Origin: Pirellulales bacterium
GTDB taxonomy: Bacteria > Planctomycetota > Planctomycetia > Pirellulales > JALHPA01
Length of the DNA stretch: 64,000 bases
Assembly: GCA_033762255.1 (NCBI GenBank)
Contig: JANRLT010000021.1
Location: 62,001 to 126,000, forward strand
Reading direction: 5' to 3'
The translations under genes were made by a program, and so were the position numbers. Positions 25,835 through 35,835 of the stretch are shown one piece after another. Position 1 is the stretch's first letter; each line of letters begins with the position of its first letter. The notes below the pieces were generated by a model, which was not told the origin of the DNA, searched no databases, and saw only the letters and a program-made list of their open reading frames with translations.

Positions 25835-26488
25835 ATGTCGCTCATGTCTCCCTCCGCGCTGTTGGAACAACTGCAATGGCGCTACGCCACCAAAAAATTT
25901 GACCCCGCGCGTCAAATTCCCGCCGATGTCTGGCATGTGTTGGAACAGTCGCTGGTGCTGGCCCCCAGTTCGTTTGGCCTGCAACCGTGGAAGTTTATCG
26001 TGGTGACCAATCCCGACATCAAGGAAAAACTGGTCGCCGCCAGTTGGGGTCAAACCCAAACCCGCGACGCCAGTCATACCGTGGTCTTTGCCGAAAAGCT
26101 GGAAATGCGGATGGAAGACGTGGATCGCCACCTGGCCCGGCATGCGGCCGTGCGGGGGACCACCATCGAATCGCTGGCTGGATTTCGCAAAATTATCGAG
26201 GGCTTTTTTAGCCGCCCCCCCGCGGAATTTGACGTGAATCACTGGTCCGCCCTGCAGGTCTATCTGGCGCTGGGACAGTTTATGACCGCCGCGGCGGTGG
26301 TGGGGGTCGATACCTGCCCGATGGAGGGGATCATTCCCGCCCAATATGACGAAATCCTGGGCCTGACCGGGACGGGCTATACCACAAATGTGGTGGCGAC
26401 GGCTGGGTACCGCGCGGCGGACGACAGATACGCGACGCTGCCGAAGGTGCGGTTTGAGACGAAGGATGTGGTGGAGTACCGGCTGTAG
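25835..26488 (+). CDS. Nitroreductase family NAD(P)H-dependent oxidoreductase
   Basis: A 217-residue flavin enzyme of the NfsB/YdgI-like group. The FMN-binding N-terminus is RYATKKFDPARQIP, then LAPSSFGLQPWKFIVV, and the C-terminal part has VGVDTCPMEGIIPAQYDEILGL and the final Arg in VVEYRL. It probably reduces quinones or nitro compounds using NAD(P)H; the natural substrate cannot be told. The ATG at 25835 is followed by another three codons on. It is likely co-transcribed with the OsmC gene. Confidence 0.9.
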   Translation: MSLMSPSALLEQLQWRYATKKFDPARQIPADVWHVLEQSLVLAPSSFGLQPWKFIVVTNPDIKEKLVAASWGQTQTRDASHTVVFAEKLEMRMEDVDRHLARHAAVRGTTIESLAGFRKIIEGFFSRPPAEFDVNHWSALQVYLALGQFMTAAAVVGVDTCPMEGIIPAQYDEILGLTGTGYTTNVVATAGYRAADDRYATLPKVRFETKDVVEYRL

Positions 26489-26817
26489 GAGGCGACTCCG
26501 TCGCCGAACTGGTTTTTGGTTGTTGGTTTTTGGTGTTTGATTGAATGACTTTTTGCCACGAAGCGGTTGCATCCCTTAGCCCAAGATCGCGCAGCGCATC
26601 GTCGGTAAGCAAACCTCATCCCCCTGTTTAGCCGCGACGCGCAGCGGAGCGCGGCCCGGCTGGAACCAGAAATGCTTTTTTCACGAAGGAAAGCAAGAGG
26701 CACGGAGCAGGCAACCTGTAGGAGGCAACTCCGTTGCCGATTCTCCTCTTAGTGGCGAGGTCCACTTGCCGACACCGCTTCTCGGTGAAGTAGCATAACC
26801 GTAGGTGTCACTTTCCC
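26489..26817. repeat. Intergenic region with covarying hairpin repeats
   Basis: Two copies of a 23-base unit (26485-26507 and 26718-26740) form stems GGCGAC-TCC-GTCGCC and GGCAAC-TCC-GTTGCC; they differ only at two paired positions. A looser third stem, GGCGAG/CTTGCC, follows near 26754. A weak copy of the AGCGGTT/GCGCAGCGC repeat lies at 26560-26605. No gene is seen. Confidence 0.7.
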
Positions 26818-27291
26818 TCATCCCGCCCCCTTTCCCCCTTCGGCTACTTGGCGCAGCTTGTCCCAGGATTGTCGCATGACGCGTTGCAGTTGCCAGCGCG
26901 TTAAGGGGGAGTACACCCACACGAACCAGCGCAGCATCGTCGAAAAGAGCGAATAATCGACGAGTTGCCGGTATTCCAGGTTAGTGCGATAACCATTGCG
27001 CCGCAGCGTGTAGGCGACTTCGATGGGGAGGGGAAATTTCCCTTGGTAATCCAGACGCAAGCGTAACTCGCGCGGTGGATCAACCACCAGATATTCTCCC
27101 GGACTGGTGATCAGCCGCCCCCTTTCCCGCAGATCGATTTCAAACCTTGAACCCGGCATGGGGGGTCCAGGATCTATGTCCCGCTGTGCCACGATTTGCG
27201 TCCTCCATTGGCGTTGAAGATCCGGCTCGGTCAGACACGCCCAGACGCGTTCGACCGAAGCGACGATATCCACAGTGGAGGTAAATTCCAT
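26818..27291 (-). CDS. SRPBCC-superfamily protein
   Basis: A 157-residue member of the START/Bet v1-like SRPBCC fold, which has a deep hydrophobic ligand cavity. The typical opening is MEFTSTVDIVASVERVWACLTEPDLQRQW, followed by strands such as GSRFEIDL and GEYLVVDPPRELRLRLDY and a long C-terminal helix (LQRVMRQSWDKLRQV). The ATG at 27291 fits the family start; a TTG three codons earlier is possible. The ligand is unknown. Neighbouring regions are repeat-rich on both sides. Confidence 0.75.
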   Translation of the reverse strand: MEFTSTVDIVASVERVWACLTEPDLQRQWRTQIVAQRDIDPGPPMPGSRFEIDLRERGRLITSPGEYLVVDPPRELRLRLDYQGKFPLPIEVAYTLRRNGYRTNLEYRQLVDYSLFSTMLRWFVWVYSPLTRWQLQRVMRQSWDKLRQVAEGGKGAG

Positions 27292-27507
27292 ACGGCACAA
27301 CGCGGTTAAGGGGAAAAATCGCCTGGAATTCGCGCCATGATAGCAGAGTGCCGCCTAGGAGGCCAGTTAGTAGCTCATAACTGGTAGCCACGTCGGTGGG
27401 GTGATGATCTTACAAAAGGGCAGCGCGTCATATCCCGCCACGGATGAAGGGGCTGTGCGGAAACGCCTGTGTCGATGGCGGAACACTACGATTTCTCGTC
27501 ACGCCCT

Positions 27508-27611
27508 ACGGTTTCTATCGCACGATGGCGGAACACGTTCCGCCCTACGATTCTCACCTCGCCCCACGGTTTCTATCGCACGATGGCGGATCAACGTTCC
27601 GCCCTACGATT
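27508..27611. repeat. Two direct copies of a 45-base palindrome-bearing repeat
   Basis: Copies at 27508-27552 and 27566-27611 share ACGGTTTCTATCGCACGATG followed by GGCGGA and CGTTCCGCCCTACGATT. The first forms a GGCGGAAC/GTTCCGCC stem. A degenerate third unit precedes at 27470-27507. They fill most of the 344-base gap between the SRPBCC and kinase genes. Confidence 0.8.
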
Positions 27612-27635
27612 ACGATGGAACTTCTTTAGCGGCTT

Positions 27636-29372
27636 CTAGATCGCCGATTCCGCGATTTGCCGCGCCTCTTGGCACGCCGTGTCGGTATGCGTGGCGCAGT
27701 GGGCCTGCCACCAGCGCTCGGCCGCATCGCGGCTCCAACGGCGATTCAGGTCCAACCCCACCAGCGCCTGCCACAACTCCCGGGTACTGCCATAGCGGTC
27801 CTGAGGGGATTTTTCTAAACATCGCAGTACGATTGCTTCCAATTCCGCGGGTAATTCCGGGCGATGTTTGCTGGGTGGAACCACCGGTTGGCTGGCATGG
27901 GCCAGGAGCACCTTAATAGGGTTATCCGCCTGGAACGGGGAACGCCCCGTCAGTAAGTAGTACATCACCGCCCCCAGCGAGTAAATATCGCTACGGGCGT
28001 CCGGCTCGGACTCGCCCGTGGCTTGTTCGGGGGACATATATAGGGGCGAACCGGTTATAGCCCCCTGTACCGTCAGTTCCAGGTTATCTTCCTTGTTCAT
28101 GAGCGGCTTGGCCAAGCCAAAGTCCAGCAGCTTGGCCACGTCATAGACACCCCCGCGATGGGCCGAAAAAATATTTCCCGGCTTTAAGTCGCGGTGAATC
28201 AGGCCCAGCTCGTGCGCTTCGCCCAGGGCCTCGCAGACCTGCTGGATTAGATACACGACCCGTTCCGGCGGCAAGGGTCCGTAGCGTTCAACCATATCGG
28301 CCAGGTTCATCCCCGGCAGGTATTCCATGACGTAATAAAACGTGCCGTCATCCGTGCGGCCATAGTCAAAAATTTCGATCGAATTCCAATGGGAAAGTTT
28401 GGCCGTGGCCCGTACTTCCCGTTCAAAACGAAGCAGCGCCTGGGGATCATGGGTTTTGCCGGGACGGATGAGCTTTAAGGCGACGGGGCGCTTCATGAGT
28501 TGATGTTCGGCCAGGTAGACCTCTCCCATGCCCCCCGAACCGATCAAGCGTTTGAGTTTGTACTGACCCAGTTGTTTGGCCTCGTAAACTTCGGCGCGAA
28601 GGGAGTTGATCGTGGCGACGCCAAAAATGCCGGTCCCAGCGACCAGCAATAATTGCAGAACGTTTCCGCTAAAAGTATCGATATTATTAACCGGGCAGTT
28701 TTTGCCAATGCACACGGAAAGCAACGTGACAGAGCCAAATAACAAGATCGGGACGCTGACCATGACGCCAATCACCACCGCCGCCCGCCGCCATGTATTG
28801 GGAATAAAGATTGCATAATTAAAAACCAGCAAAAACCACGGCGCGATCGGATTTTGGGCGTAAGCGGGATCCTGCGTCGCTTGCCAGCGATTGATATACA
28901 ACACGTTATATAACAGAAAAAACAAGGCGGGCAGGCCAAAGATCGCCAGTTCCATCATCCGCAGCTTGCCCAGGCTGTGCGCGCATTTGCGGCATAAACT
29001 AAACGCGCACACCGCCAGCACCGCCGCCACCATGCCGTTGATCCCCCACAGCAAGAGCGCGTCCCATTGATCCAGCCCATAAATAAAGAAATTACGAATA
29101 AAAAACAGCGTAAAGCCCGTGCATAACACCAGAGCCGCGCTGCGCAAGCGGTCCCGCAAGAGGGTGGTTAGCTCGCTGCTAAGCCCCGGCTTGCTACCCT
29201 CTACTAATTGGATGGGGATGGGCCTTTGAATATTTTGGCTGGATGGATCGGATGTACCCCCTGGTCCCAGGCTCACGGCGCCACCTAGGTAACCCCGTGG
29301 CAAGTCCCCGGCGGTTGCGTCCAATGTCCGATCCAGGGGAGGGGGAGTCTGTACCAGGGGGGAACTTGCCAT
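27636..29372 (-). CDS. Ser/Thr protein kinase with N-terminal multi-pass membrane domain
   Basis: A 578-residue kinase with reversed layout compared with PknB. An N-terminal 75-residue Pro-rich tail is followed by about six membrane segments (residues 75-270). The kinase domain comes last (about 280-560). Catalytic motifs are intact: IGSGGMGEVYLAEH, Lys in VALKLI, HRDLKPGN, LLDFGLAKPL, and the APE-equivalent SPEQA. It should phosphorylate cytoplasmic Ser/Thr targets under control of the membrane part. The ATG at 29372 starts the frame after a GGGGGGAACTTG segment. No operon partner; the upstream gap holds its promoter. Confidence 0.92.
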   Translation of the reverse strand: MASSPLVQTPPPLDRTLDATAGDLPRGYLGGAVSLGPGGTSDPSSQNIQRPIPIQLVEGSKPGLSSELTTLLRDRLRSAALVLCTGFTLFFIRNFFIYGLDQWDALLLWGINGMVAAVLAVCAFSLCRKCAHSLGKLRMMELAIFGLPALFFLLYNVLYINRWQATQDPAYAQNPIAPWFLLVFNYAIFIPNTWRRAAVVIGVMVSVPILLFGSVTLLSVCIGKNCPVNNIDTFSGNVLQLLLVAGTGIFGVATINSLRAEVYEAKQLGQYKLKRLIGSGGMGEVYLAEHQLMKRPVALKLIRPGKTHDPQALLRFEREVRATAKLSHWNSIEIFDYGRTDDGTFYYVMEYLPGMNLADMVERYGPLPPERVVYLIQQVCEALGEAHELGLIHRDLKPGNIFSAHRGGVYDVAKLLDFGLAKPLMNKEDNLELTVQGAITGSPLYMSPEQATGESEPDARSDIYSLGAVMYYLLTGRSPFQADNPIKVLLAHASQPVVPPSKHRPELPAELEAIVLRCLEKSPQDRYGSTRELWQALVGLDLNRRWSRDAAERWWQAHCATHTDTACQEARQIAESAI

Positions 29373-29741
29373 ATATGCTGTTCACTTTCAAAAATGTAAC
29401 AACCGCGCCCCGGCGGCCATCACCGACTTCATGTGAAATTAATCTGTATTCTATGCTAATCAGCCCGGGTCGCCCAATCTTTGTCTTCGTGGCAAACTGA
29501 CTATTGGATGCTAGTCTTTGTATTCGGGTTACTAAGATCAATCGCAAGTATTGACAGGGAAAGCCGTTATGGCAAGGACACCTTATACCTGCCGAGAGCT
29601 AAACCGCGCCAAATTCCCGCGCGCAGTGCTTGTGAAAATTTAGCGGATACTGGAAACTAAGTCGTGTCCCCAGACACAAAGGCCGCGGATCCCCCGTCGA
29701 GGCAGGATTTTCGTAGTTATTCCACACATTTTAATTAACAA
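29373..29741. other. Divergent intergenic region between kinase and leuS
   Basis: 369 bases with both promoters. A TTGACA at about 29553 is a possible -35 box for leuS, but no matching -10 was found. No gene is seen. Confidence 0.4.
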
Positions 29742-32609
29742 ATGCCCCGCTACAATCCCGCAGAAATTGAACCAAAATGGCAGGCATATTGGGAAGCGCA
29801 CCGCACTTTTGCCACGCCCCGACTTCCCCCCGGAGAAAAACGGTATTATCTGGATATGTTTCCCTATCCCAGCGGTGACGGGCTGCATGTCGGCCATCCC
29901 GAAGGCTACACCGCCACGGATATCCTTTCCCGGTTTGAGCGGATGCGCGGCAGGACCGTCCTGCACCCGATGGGCTTTGACGCGTTTGGCCTTCCCGCCG
30001 AAGAGAACGCCATCAAAAACGGCATTCCTCCGCGCGTCTCAACCGAAAAAAACATCGCCAATTTTGTCCGCCAGCTAAAGGCGCTCGGTTTTAGCTACGA
30101 TTGGCAGCGGCAGCTAAGCACGACCGATTTGGACTATGTCCGTTGGACGCAATGGATTTTTTTGGTGTTGTTTGATACCTGGTTTGACAGTGACCAGCAG
30201 CGGGGAAGGCCGATTAGCGAACTGCCCATTCCCCCTAGTGTGACGGCTGAGGGTCCAACCGCCGTGGCAAAATACCAAGACGAGCATCGCTTAGCGTACA
30301 TTAGCGAGGCGCCGGTGAATTGGTGCCCGGCGCTCGGCACGGTCCTGGCCAATGAAGAAGTTATTGGCGGGTTGAGCGAGCGCGGCAGGCATCCCGTGGT
30401 GCGGATTCCCTTAAGGCAATGGATGTTGCGCATCACCGCCTACGCGGACAGGCTGGAACAGGGTTTAGCGAATCTGCACTGGCCGGAAAGCATCAAAAAG
30501 CTGCAACGGGATTGGATTGGCAGAAGTACCGGAGCAGAAGTGGACTTTTACATTGGCCCCGCCGGGGAGTTTGAATCGTGGAAGGCCTCCCGCCAACAGT
30601 CGGGTTGGCCTGCCAAGCCCGGCGCGGATGTCCTGCGCATTTACACGACCCGCCCGGATACGCTGTATGGGGCGACATATATGGTCATTGCCCCGGAACA
30701 CGCGGCCGTCGCGCGATTGACCACGCCCGACAACTCCGCAGCGGTAAAAGCCTACTGCGATCAAGCCGCAACCAAAAGCGACTTGGACCGAACCGAACTG
30801 GCCAAGGTCAAAACCGGCGTTTTTACCGGCAGTTACGCCCTCAACCCGGTCAATGGGGCGAAAATGCCGATCTGGATTGCCGATTACGTTCTGGCCACTT
30901 ATGGCACCGGCGCGATCATGGCCGTCCCCGCCCATGATGAGCGCGATTTTGAATTTGCCCAGGTTTTTGGCCTGCCGATTATTCCGGTGGTAGATCCGGG
31001 AGAGGCCGCGGGAGTGGAACGTAACTCGCTATTGGCGTGTGAAAAATCCTTTGTGGCGGATGGTGCGGCGATTAACTCGGGCAAATACAACGGCACTCCC
31101 AGTGCGCAGTTTAAGCCGCTCATCACGCGCGATCTGGCGGCGTCTGGCCTGGCCCGCGCGGCGGTCAATTACAAGCTGCGGGATTGGCTGTTTAGTCGGC
31201 AGCGTTTTTGGGGAGAGCCGTTCCCGATCTTGCACGAACTGGACGACCAGGGGCAATTTACCGGCCGCTACCGCGCGGTCCCCGTGGAGCAACTGCCGGT
31301 TCCGCTACCGCACTTGGATGACTACAAACCACTTGGCCGGCCCGAGCCCCCCCTCGAAAAAGCCGCCGCCGACTGGCTCTATGTCACGCTCGATGGCGAG
31401 CGCTATAAACGCGAAACCAATACCATGCCGCAATGGGCGGGCTCTTGCTGGTATTACTTGCGTTTTATCGACCCCAAAAACGAGACCGCACTCATTGACC
31501 CCGCTTTGGAAGCCGCTTGGATGCCGGTCGATCTGTATATCGGCGGGGCGGAACATGCCGTGCTGCACCTGTTGTACTCGCGCTTTTGGCACATGGTCCT
31601 CTTTGATCGGGGACATGTCCGCGCGCCCGAGCCATTCACTCGGCTGGTCAATCAAGGAATGATCCTGGGCGAGGCGGAATATCACATCACTCCCGCAATG
31701 TACGCCTTACATGAGTCGGGGATTCATGCGAGCGGCGTTACAACCGTGCATTTACCCGCCAAGGAAGCCGGCGGCAAGGAAAGTTACGTTCTCAAAGTCG
31801 CGGACGAAATGGGCAAGCTGGGCAATTTAACGGAGGAACTTGTCGAGAAACGCCAGGGAAAGGCATTTTTGCGCGGCACGCCGGTCGAAATGACCAGCCT
31901 GAGCGAAAAAATGTCAAAGTCGCGCGGGAACGTGGTCAACCCCGACCATATCGTCCAGGAATTTGGCGCGGACTCGTTGCGGCTGTATGAAATGTTCATG
32001 GGCCCGCTGGAGGCAACCAAGCCGTGGAGCACGACCGGTGTTAATGGCGTGCGGGGATTTTTGGACCGGGCCTGGCGATTGATCGTTAACGAAAAAGCGG
32101 AAGTCCTGGAACTCCACCCCGCCGTGGTTGATCAGCCCCCGACGGAGGAACAACTGCGCATCCTGCACAAAACAATCGCGGGGGTCACCGCCGATTTGGA
32201 AGCGCTCAGCTTTAACACGGCGATCGCAAAAATGATGGAATTTACCAACGCATTTACCAAGTTGGAGCAACGCTCCAGACTTATTTTAGAGCAATTTGTC
32301 CTGCTGCTAGCCCCCTTTGCGCCGCATTTGGCCGAGGAACTGTGGCAAATTTTGGGCAAGTCAAAAACACTGGCGTATGAGCCTTGGCCACGGGCGGAAG
32401 AGCGCTATTTGACCGAAAACGAGCTGGAAATTCCGGTGCAGATCTTAGGCAAATTACGCGGGCGGATCGTCGTGCCCGCCGAAAGCACGGCGGACCAGCA
32501 AGAAGCCGCCGCCCGCGCGGATTCGCGGATTGCCGAATTGCTGGCGGGTAAAACGATTGTTAAAGTGATAGTAGTTCCGGGGAAGCTGGTGAATTTTGTG
32601 GTCAAGTGA
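29742..32609 (+). CDS. leuS: Leucyl-tRNA synthetase
   Basis: Charges tRNA-Leu. The 955-residue class I enzyme has the HIGH-type motif in [22 protein letters not shown], the editing (CP1) domain with [14 protein letters not shown] and the specificity segment [15 protein letters not shown]. The KMSKS motif appears as [14 protein letters not shown], and a C-terminal anticodon domain and small C-terminal domain end in [16 protein letters not shown]. The length is somewhat above the usual 860. The ATG at 29742 gives the expected [14 protein letters not shown] start. The tRNA-Leu gene lies 6.5 kb upstream on the other strand. Confidence 0.97.
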   Translation: MPRYNPAEIEPKWQAYWEAHRTFATPRLPPGEKRYYLDMFPYPSGDGLHVGHPEGYTATDILSRFERMRGRTVLHPMGFDAFGLPAEENAIKNGIPPRVSTEKNIANFVRQLKALGFSYDWQRQLSTTDLDYVRWTQWIFLVLFDTWFDSDQQRGRPISELPIPPSVTAEGPTAVAKYQDEHRLAYISEAPVNWCPALGTVLANEEVIGGLSERGRHPVVRIPLRQWMLRITAYADRLEQGLANLHWPESIKKLQRDWIGRSTGAEVDFYIGPAGEFESWKASRQQSGWPAKPGADVLRIYTTRPDTLYGATYMVIAPEHAAVARLTTPDNSAAVKAYCDQAATKSDLDRTELAKVKTGVFTGSYALNPVNGAKMPIWIADYVLATYGTGAIMAVPAHDERDFEFAQVFGLPIIPVVDPGEAAGVERNSLLACEKSFVADGAAINSGKYNGTPSAQFKPLITRDLAASGLARAAVNYKLRDWLFSRQRFWGEPFPILHELDDQGQFTGRYRAVPVEQLPVPLPHLDDYKPLGRPEPPLEKAAADWLYVTLDGERYKRETNTMPQWAGSCWYYLRFIDPKNETALIDPALEAAWMPVDLYIGGAEHAVLHLLYSRFWHMVLFDRGHVRAPEPFTRLVNQGMILGEAEYHITPAMYALHESGIHASGVTTVHLPAKEAGGKESYVLKVADEMGKLGNLTEELVEKRQGKAFLRGTPVEMTSLSEKMSKSRGNVVNPDHIVQEFGADSLRLYEMFMGPLEATKPWSTTGVNGVRGFLDRAWRLIVNEKAEVLELHPAVVDQPPTEEQLRILHKTIAGVTADLEALSFNTAIAKMMEFTNAFTKLEQRSRLILEQFVLLLAPFAPHLAEELWQILGKSKTLAYEPWPRAEERYLTENELEIPVQILGKLRGRIVVPAESTADQQEAAARADSRIAELLAGKTIVKVIVVPGKLVNFVVK

Positions 32610-32717
32610 GCGGGGGCGGCATGGGGGCATCGTCCGCGCCATTCGTTTGATCAGGGTTGCTCCCGGGATTCGCTGATTCTCCTTAATCCCTTTCTCTCAT
32701 TAATTTAATTTATTTCC

Positions 32718-34004
32718 ATGCGAAATGTTTTGGCGTTGGTACTGGGTGGGGGACGGGGCACACGGTTGTACCCATTGACCAAATTCCGCTCCAAGCCCGC
32801 GGTCCCATTGGCGGGTAAATACCGCCTGATCGATATCCCGCTGTCGAACTGTATCAATAGCGGAGTGAGCCGCATTTATGTGTTGACGCAGTTTAACAGC
32901 GTCAGCTTGCACCGGCATATTCGACGAACGTATCAGTTTGACGCTTATAGCGGGGGCTTTGTCGAGATTTTGGCCGCGCAGCAGACCAACGACACCAGCG
33001 AGTGGTACCAGGGAACCGCGGACGCCGTGAGGCAGCATGTGCGCTATATTCAGCAGGCGGATATTCAATATGTGCTGATCCTCAGTGGCGACCAACTTTA
33101 CCGGATGGATTACTCCGACATGCTGCGGACGCATCTGGCCAGCAAGGCGGATGTGACGATCGGGGCCATGCCGGTTACCCGCGAGGCGGCTCCTGGATTT
33201 GGCATTATGCGCGGGGATGATAATGGCCGGGTGGAGGGCTTTTTGGAAAAGCCCAAGACCGAGGCCGAAATGAACATGGTCATGACCCCGTCGCACGTGA
33301 TCGACGCGCGGGGAATACCCAGCCGGGGGCGGGATCTGTTAGCCAGCATGGGGATATACCTGTTTAACCGCGACACACTGGTGGACGTGCTCACCAAGAC
33401 CGATTATCACGACTTTGGCAAGGAAGTCTTTCCGGCCAGCATTCGCACCCGCAAGGTGCAGATGCATCTGTTTGACGGTTATTGGGAGGACATCGGCACG
33501 ATCAAATCGTTTTACGAGTGCAATTTGGACCTGGCCAAAATTAATCCCCCGTTCCAGTTGGCCAGCGCGGAAGCCCCCATTTACACCCGCGCGCGGTTTT
33601 TGCCTCCGTCGCAAATTCATGACGCGACCATTCGCAACAGCATGATCGGCGACGGCTGCGTCATCGAAAATGGGGTGGTCATCGAAAACAGCGTCATCGG
33701 CAATCGCACGCGCATTGGCAAGAATGTTACTATCCGCGACACGGTGGTGATGGGGGCGGACGAATATCAAACCGCCGCGCAAATCCAGCAAAATATGAGC
33801 CAAGGCCTACCACTCCTGGGGATTGGCGAAGGGACCGTGATCGAACGCGCGATCATCGACAAAAATGTGCATATCGGCCGCCATGTGCGGATCGTCAATG
33901 AACGCAACTTGCAAACCAGCGAGGAAACCGCCGAGGCGATGATCTGCGACGGCATCGCCATCATTCAAAAAGAGGCGTACCTGCCGGATGGCTGGAAGCT
34001 ATAA
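32718..34004 (+). CDS. glgC: Glucose-1-phosphate adenylyltransferase
   Basis: Makes ADP-glucose for glycogen synthesis from glucose-1-phosphate and ATP. The 428-residue protein has the nucleotide site VLGGGRGTRLYPLTKFRSKPAVPLAGKYRLIDIPLSN, the YQGTADAVRQ segment, the sugar-phosphate site (VEGFLEKP), and a C-terminal left-handed helix of hexapeptides (GDGCVIENGVVIENSVIGNRTRIG) ending in DGIAIIQKEAYLPDGWKL. The N-terminal part resembles plant and cyanobacterial large families. It starts at the ATG at 32718 with no clear Shine-Dalgarno. No other glg gene is adjacent; a TCGGG/CCCGA hairpin follows at 34037-34056. Confidence 0.95.
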   Translation: MRNVLALVLGGGRGTRLYPLTKFRSKPAVPLAGKYRLIDIPLSNCINSGVSRIYVLTQFNSVSLHRHIRRTYQFDAYSGGFVEILAAQQTNDTSEWYQGTADAVRQHVRYIQQADIQYVLILSGDQLYRMDYSDMLRTHLASKADVTIGAMPVTREAAPGFGIMRGDDNGRVEGFLEKPKTEAEMNMVMTPSHVIDARGIPSRGRDLLASMGIYLFNRDTLVDVLTKTDYHDFGKEVFPASIRTRKVQMHLFDGYWEDIGTIKSFYECNLDLAKINPPFQLASAEAPIYTRARFLPPSQIHDATIRNSMIGDGCVIENGVVIENSVIGNRTRIGKNVTIRDTVVMGADEYQTAAQIQQNMSQGLPLLGIGEGTVIERAIIDKNVHIGRHVRIVNERNLQTSEETAEAMICDGIAIIQKEAYLPDGWKL

Positions 34005-34111
34005 TTTAGTAGTGCTGGCTTTAGCTAATAACTATATCGGGTGTGCTTTAGCCCGAAATACATAATGTGTAAATGACCAGATTGTCTGGCAATGATGCCA
34101 AGAGAAATGCC

Positions 34112-34669
34112 ATGTCCAAAACAGCGAACTTGATCACGGCGGATGAATTATTGCGCATGCCGGATGTCGGCTGGCGGTACGAACTGTTGCAAGGGGAACT
34201 GCGAAAAATGGCTCCAGCTGGACATGAACATGGTGGCTCAGCACATGATTTTGCGTTAGTCCTAGGCAATTTTGTTAAACAGTATAAGCTTGGAAAGGTC
34301 TATGCAGCCGAAACAGGTTTTCTTCTTTCTAAAAACCCCGATACGGTCCTAGCTCCCGACTGTGCCTTTGTCCGCAAGGAACGCTTGGCAAAGGCCAATA
34401 AAGTCAGCGGCTATTTTCCTGGTCCACCCGATCTGGCGGTGGAGGTCGTCTCCCCCTCGGACCGACCCGCCGAAGTGCGGCAAAAGGCCCTCGCTTGGCT
34501 GGCGGCGGTAACTTTGGCGGTGGTTGTGATTGATCCTGCGCCGCATACCATGACCGTCTATCGAGCGCCCGATAACGTTGTTAACTTACAGGAATCAGAT
34601 GTATTAGATCTCTCGGACGTGGTTCAGGATTTTCTGATGCCAGTGAGCGAACTTTTCGATGTGACTTAA
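34112..34669 (+). CDS. Uma2 family (DUF820) restriction-endonuclease-fold protein
   Basis: A 185-residue member of the Uma2/DUF820 family, a PD-(D/E)XK nuclease fold that is highly expanded in cyanobacteria and planctomycetes. The pattern includes TADELLRMPDVGWRYELLQGELRKMAPAG, the catalytic-site-like APDCAFVRKERL with PPDLAVEVVSPSDRP, and the AWLAAVTLAVVVIDP strand. The acidic pair (Asp in APDC, Glu in VEVVSP) is kept, so the active site could work. The ATG at 34112 is preferred to one 13 codons upstream. Physiological role of the family is unknown. Confidence 0.85.
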   Translation: MSKTANLITADELLRMPDVGWRYELLQGELRKMAPAGHEHGGSAHDFALVLGNFVKQYKLGKVYAAETGFLLSKNPDTVLAPDCAFVRKERLAKANKVSGYFPGPPDLAVEVVSPSDRPAEVRQKALAWLAAVTLAVVVIDPAPHTMTVYRAPDNVVNLQESDVLDLSDVVQDFLMPVSELFDVT

Positions 34670-34750
34670 CTCAAACCCCTACCCCCTCTTCTCGAGCGCG
34701 TACCGGCGGACTAACGTCCATCGCACGCTACCTCAAGCCACCCGTCTCCC

Positions 34751-34786
34751 CTCGCACCAGTTCCGTCGGGCGGACGGAACCTACTC
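34751..34786. repeat. Palindromic repeat immediately before the PIG-L gene
   Basis: A TCGCACCAG-led unit with the stem GTTCCGTC/GGACGGAAC, ending three bases before the ATG at 34790. A second copy (39556-39590) has GTCCCGTC/GGACGGGAC, where the stem changes are compensatory. Its closeness to the start codon could affect translation. Confidence 0.7.
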
Positions 34787-34789
34787 CCC

Positions 34790-35686
34790 ATGTCTGTCGC
34801 GCTCGCTATTTTTGCCCATCCCGATGATATCGAGTTTGTCGCGGCGGGGACGCTATTATTGCTTAAGAAAGCCGGTTGGGAACTGCATTATTGCAACCTT
34901 TGCCGGGGAAATTGCGGTTCGCAAACGACCGATGGACCGACCACCGCCGCGATCCGCCAGACTGAGGCCCTGACCGCAGCTACACTGCTGGGGGCGACCT
35001 GGCATCCACCGCTGACGGATGATTTGGAGCTAATGTATGACGTGCCCACGCTCCGGCGGGTCGCGGCCCTGGTAAGAGAGGTCCAGCCGCGGATTGTGCT
35101 CACCCACGCGCTGGTTGATTATATGGAAGACCACATGGCGGCCAGCCGGTTGGCGGTGACGTCTGCCTTTGCCCGGGGAATGCCAAATTTTGCCACCTCC
35201 CCCGCGACCGATACTTATTCCGCCGATGTGACTGTGTATCACGCCCTGCCCCATGGCCTGCGCGATCCGCTGGGCCAGCCGGCCAGTGCCAGTTTGTATA
35301 TCGACACCACGTCCGTGCATTCCAGCAAAAGGGGGGCCTTGGCGGCGCATGTTTCGCAAAAGGCGTGGTTGGATGTCAGCCAGGGGATGGATTCGTATCT
35401 GGCCGCGATGGATGAAATGTCGCATGCGGCCGCCACGTTGGCGCGGAAAGCATTGGCTACTCTTGGTCAAAGCGACAAGACTCAGTCCTTTCCAGAGAAA
35501 AAATCAGGAAAATCAGCCGCACAGCCAGATATTTCCCACGACCCGCGACCCCCATCCCCTCCAGCGAATGAGTCTCCTTGGCAATTTGCCGAGGGATGGC
35601 GACGGCATCTGCACCTGGGTTTTTCCGCCACGGATGACGACCCCTTGGCGGCGGCACTTGCGGAATATGCGCTGTTGGTCACATAA
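34790..35686 (+). CDS. PIG-L/LmbE family deacetylase
   Basis: Zinc-dependent N-acetylglucosaminyl deacetylase family member, 298 residues. The metal site is AHPDD near the N-terminus (His9, Asp11, Asp12) with the third His in YMEDHMAASRL. The core continues through LRRVAALVREVQPRIVLTHALVDY. The C-terminal 60 residues are less conserved. It removes acetyl groups from amino sugars in studied cases. The next gene is a glucosamine-6-phosphate isomerase-like protein on the same strand, which supports an amino-sugar substrate. Confidence 0.88.
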   Translation: MSVALAIFAHPDDIEFVAAGTLLLLKKAGWELHYCNLCRGNCGSQTTDGPTTAAIRQTEALTAATLLGATWHPPLTDDLELMYDVPTLRRVAALVREVQPRIVLTHALVDYMEDHMAASRLAVTSAFARGMPNFATSPATDTYSADVTVYHALPHGLRDPLGQPASASLYIDTTSVHSSKRGALAAHVSQKAWLDVSQGMDSYLAAMDEMSHAAATLARKALATLGQSDKTQSFPEKKSGKSAAQPDISHDPRPPSPPANESPWQFAEGWRRHLHLGFSATDDDPLAAALAEYALLVT

Positions 35687-35835
35687 ATGGTAATTAGCAC
35701 GCGGAGACGCAGTATTTCCGAAAGTAAGGAAGTGAACAGCGGATTTTAGAACTAATGATGTGTAAAGTTAATAAAGTATTGCAGTAACCCACCCCTGCTC
35801 CTCCGCACCCCCTCGTCCCTCACCCCCTGTCCCCC

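Noticed and set aside
25793-26572. Long minus-strand open frame of 259 codons opposite the nitroreductase
   Set aside because: It is antisense to a gene with clear family motifs, is rich in His/Arg/Gly as expected of a reverse frame, and has no ribosome site.
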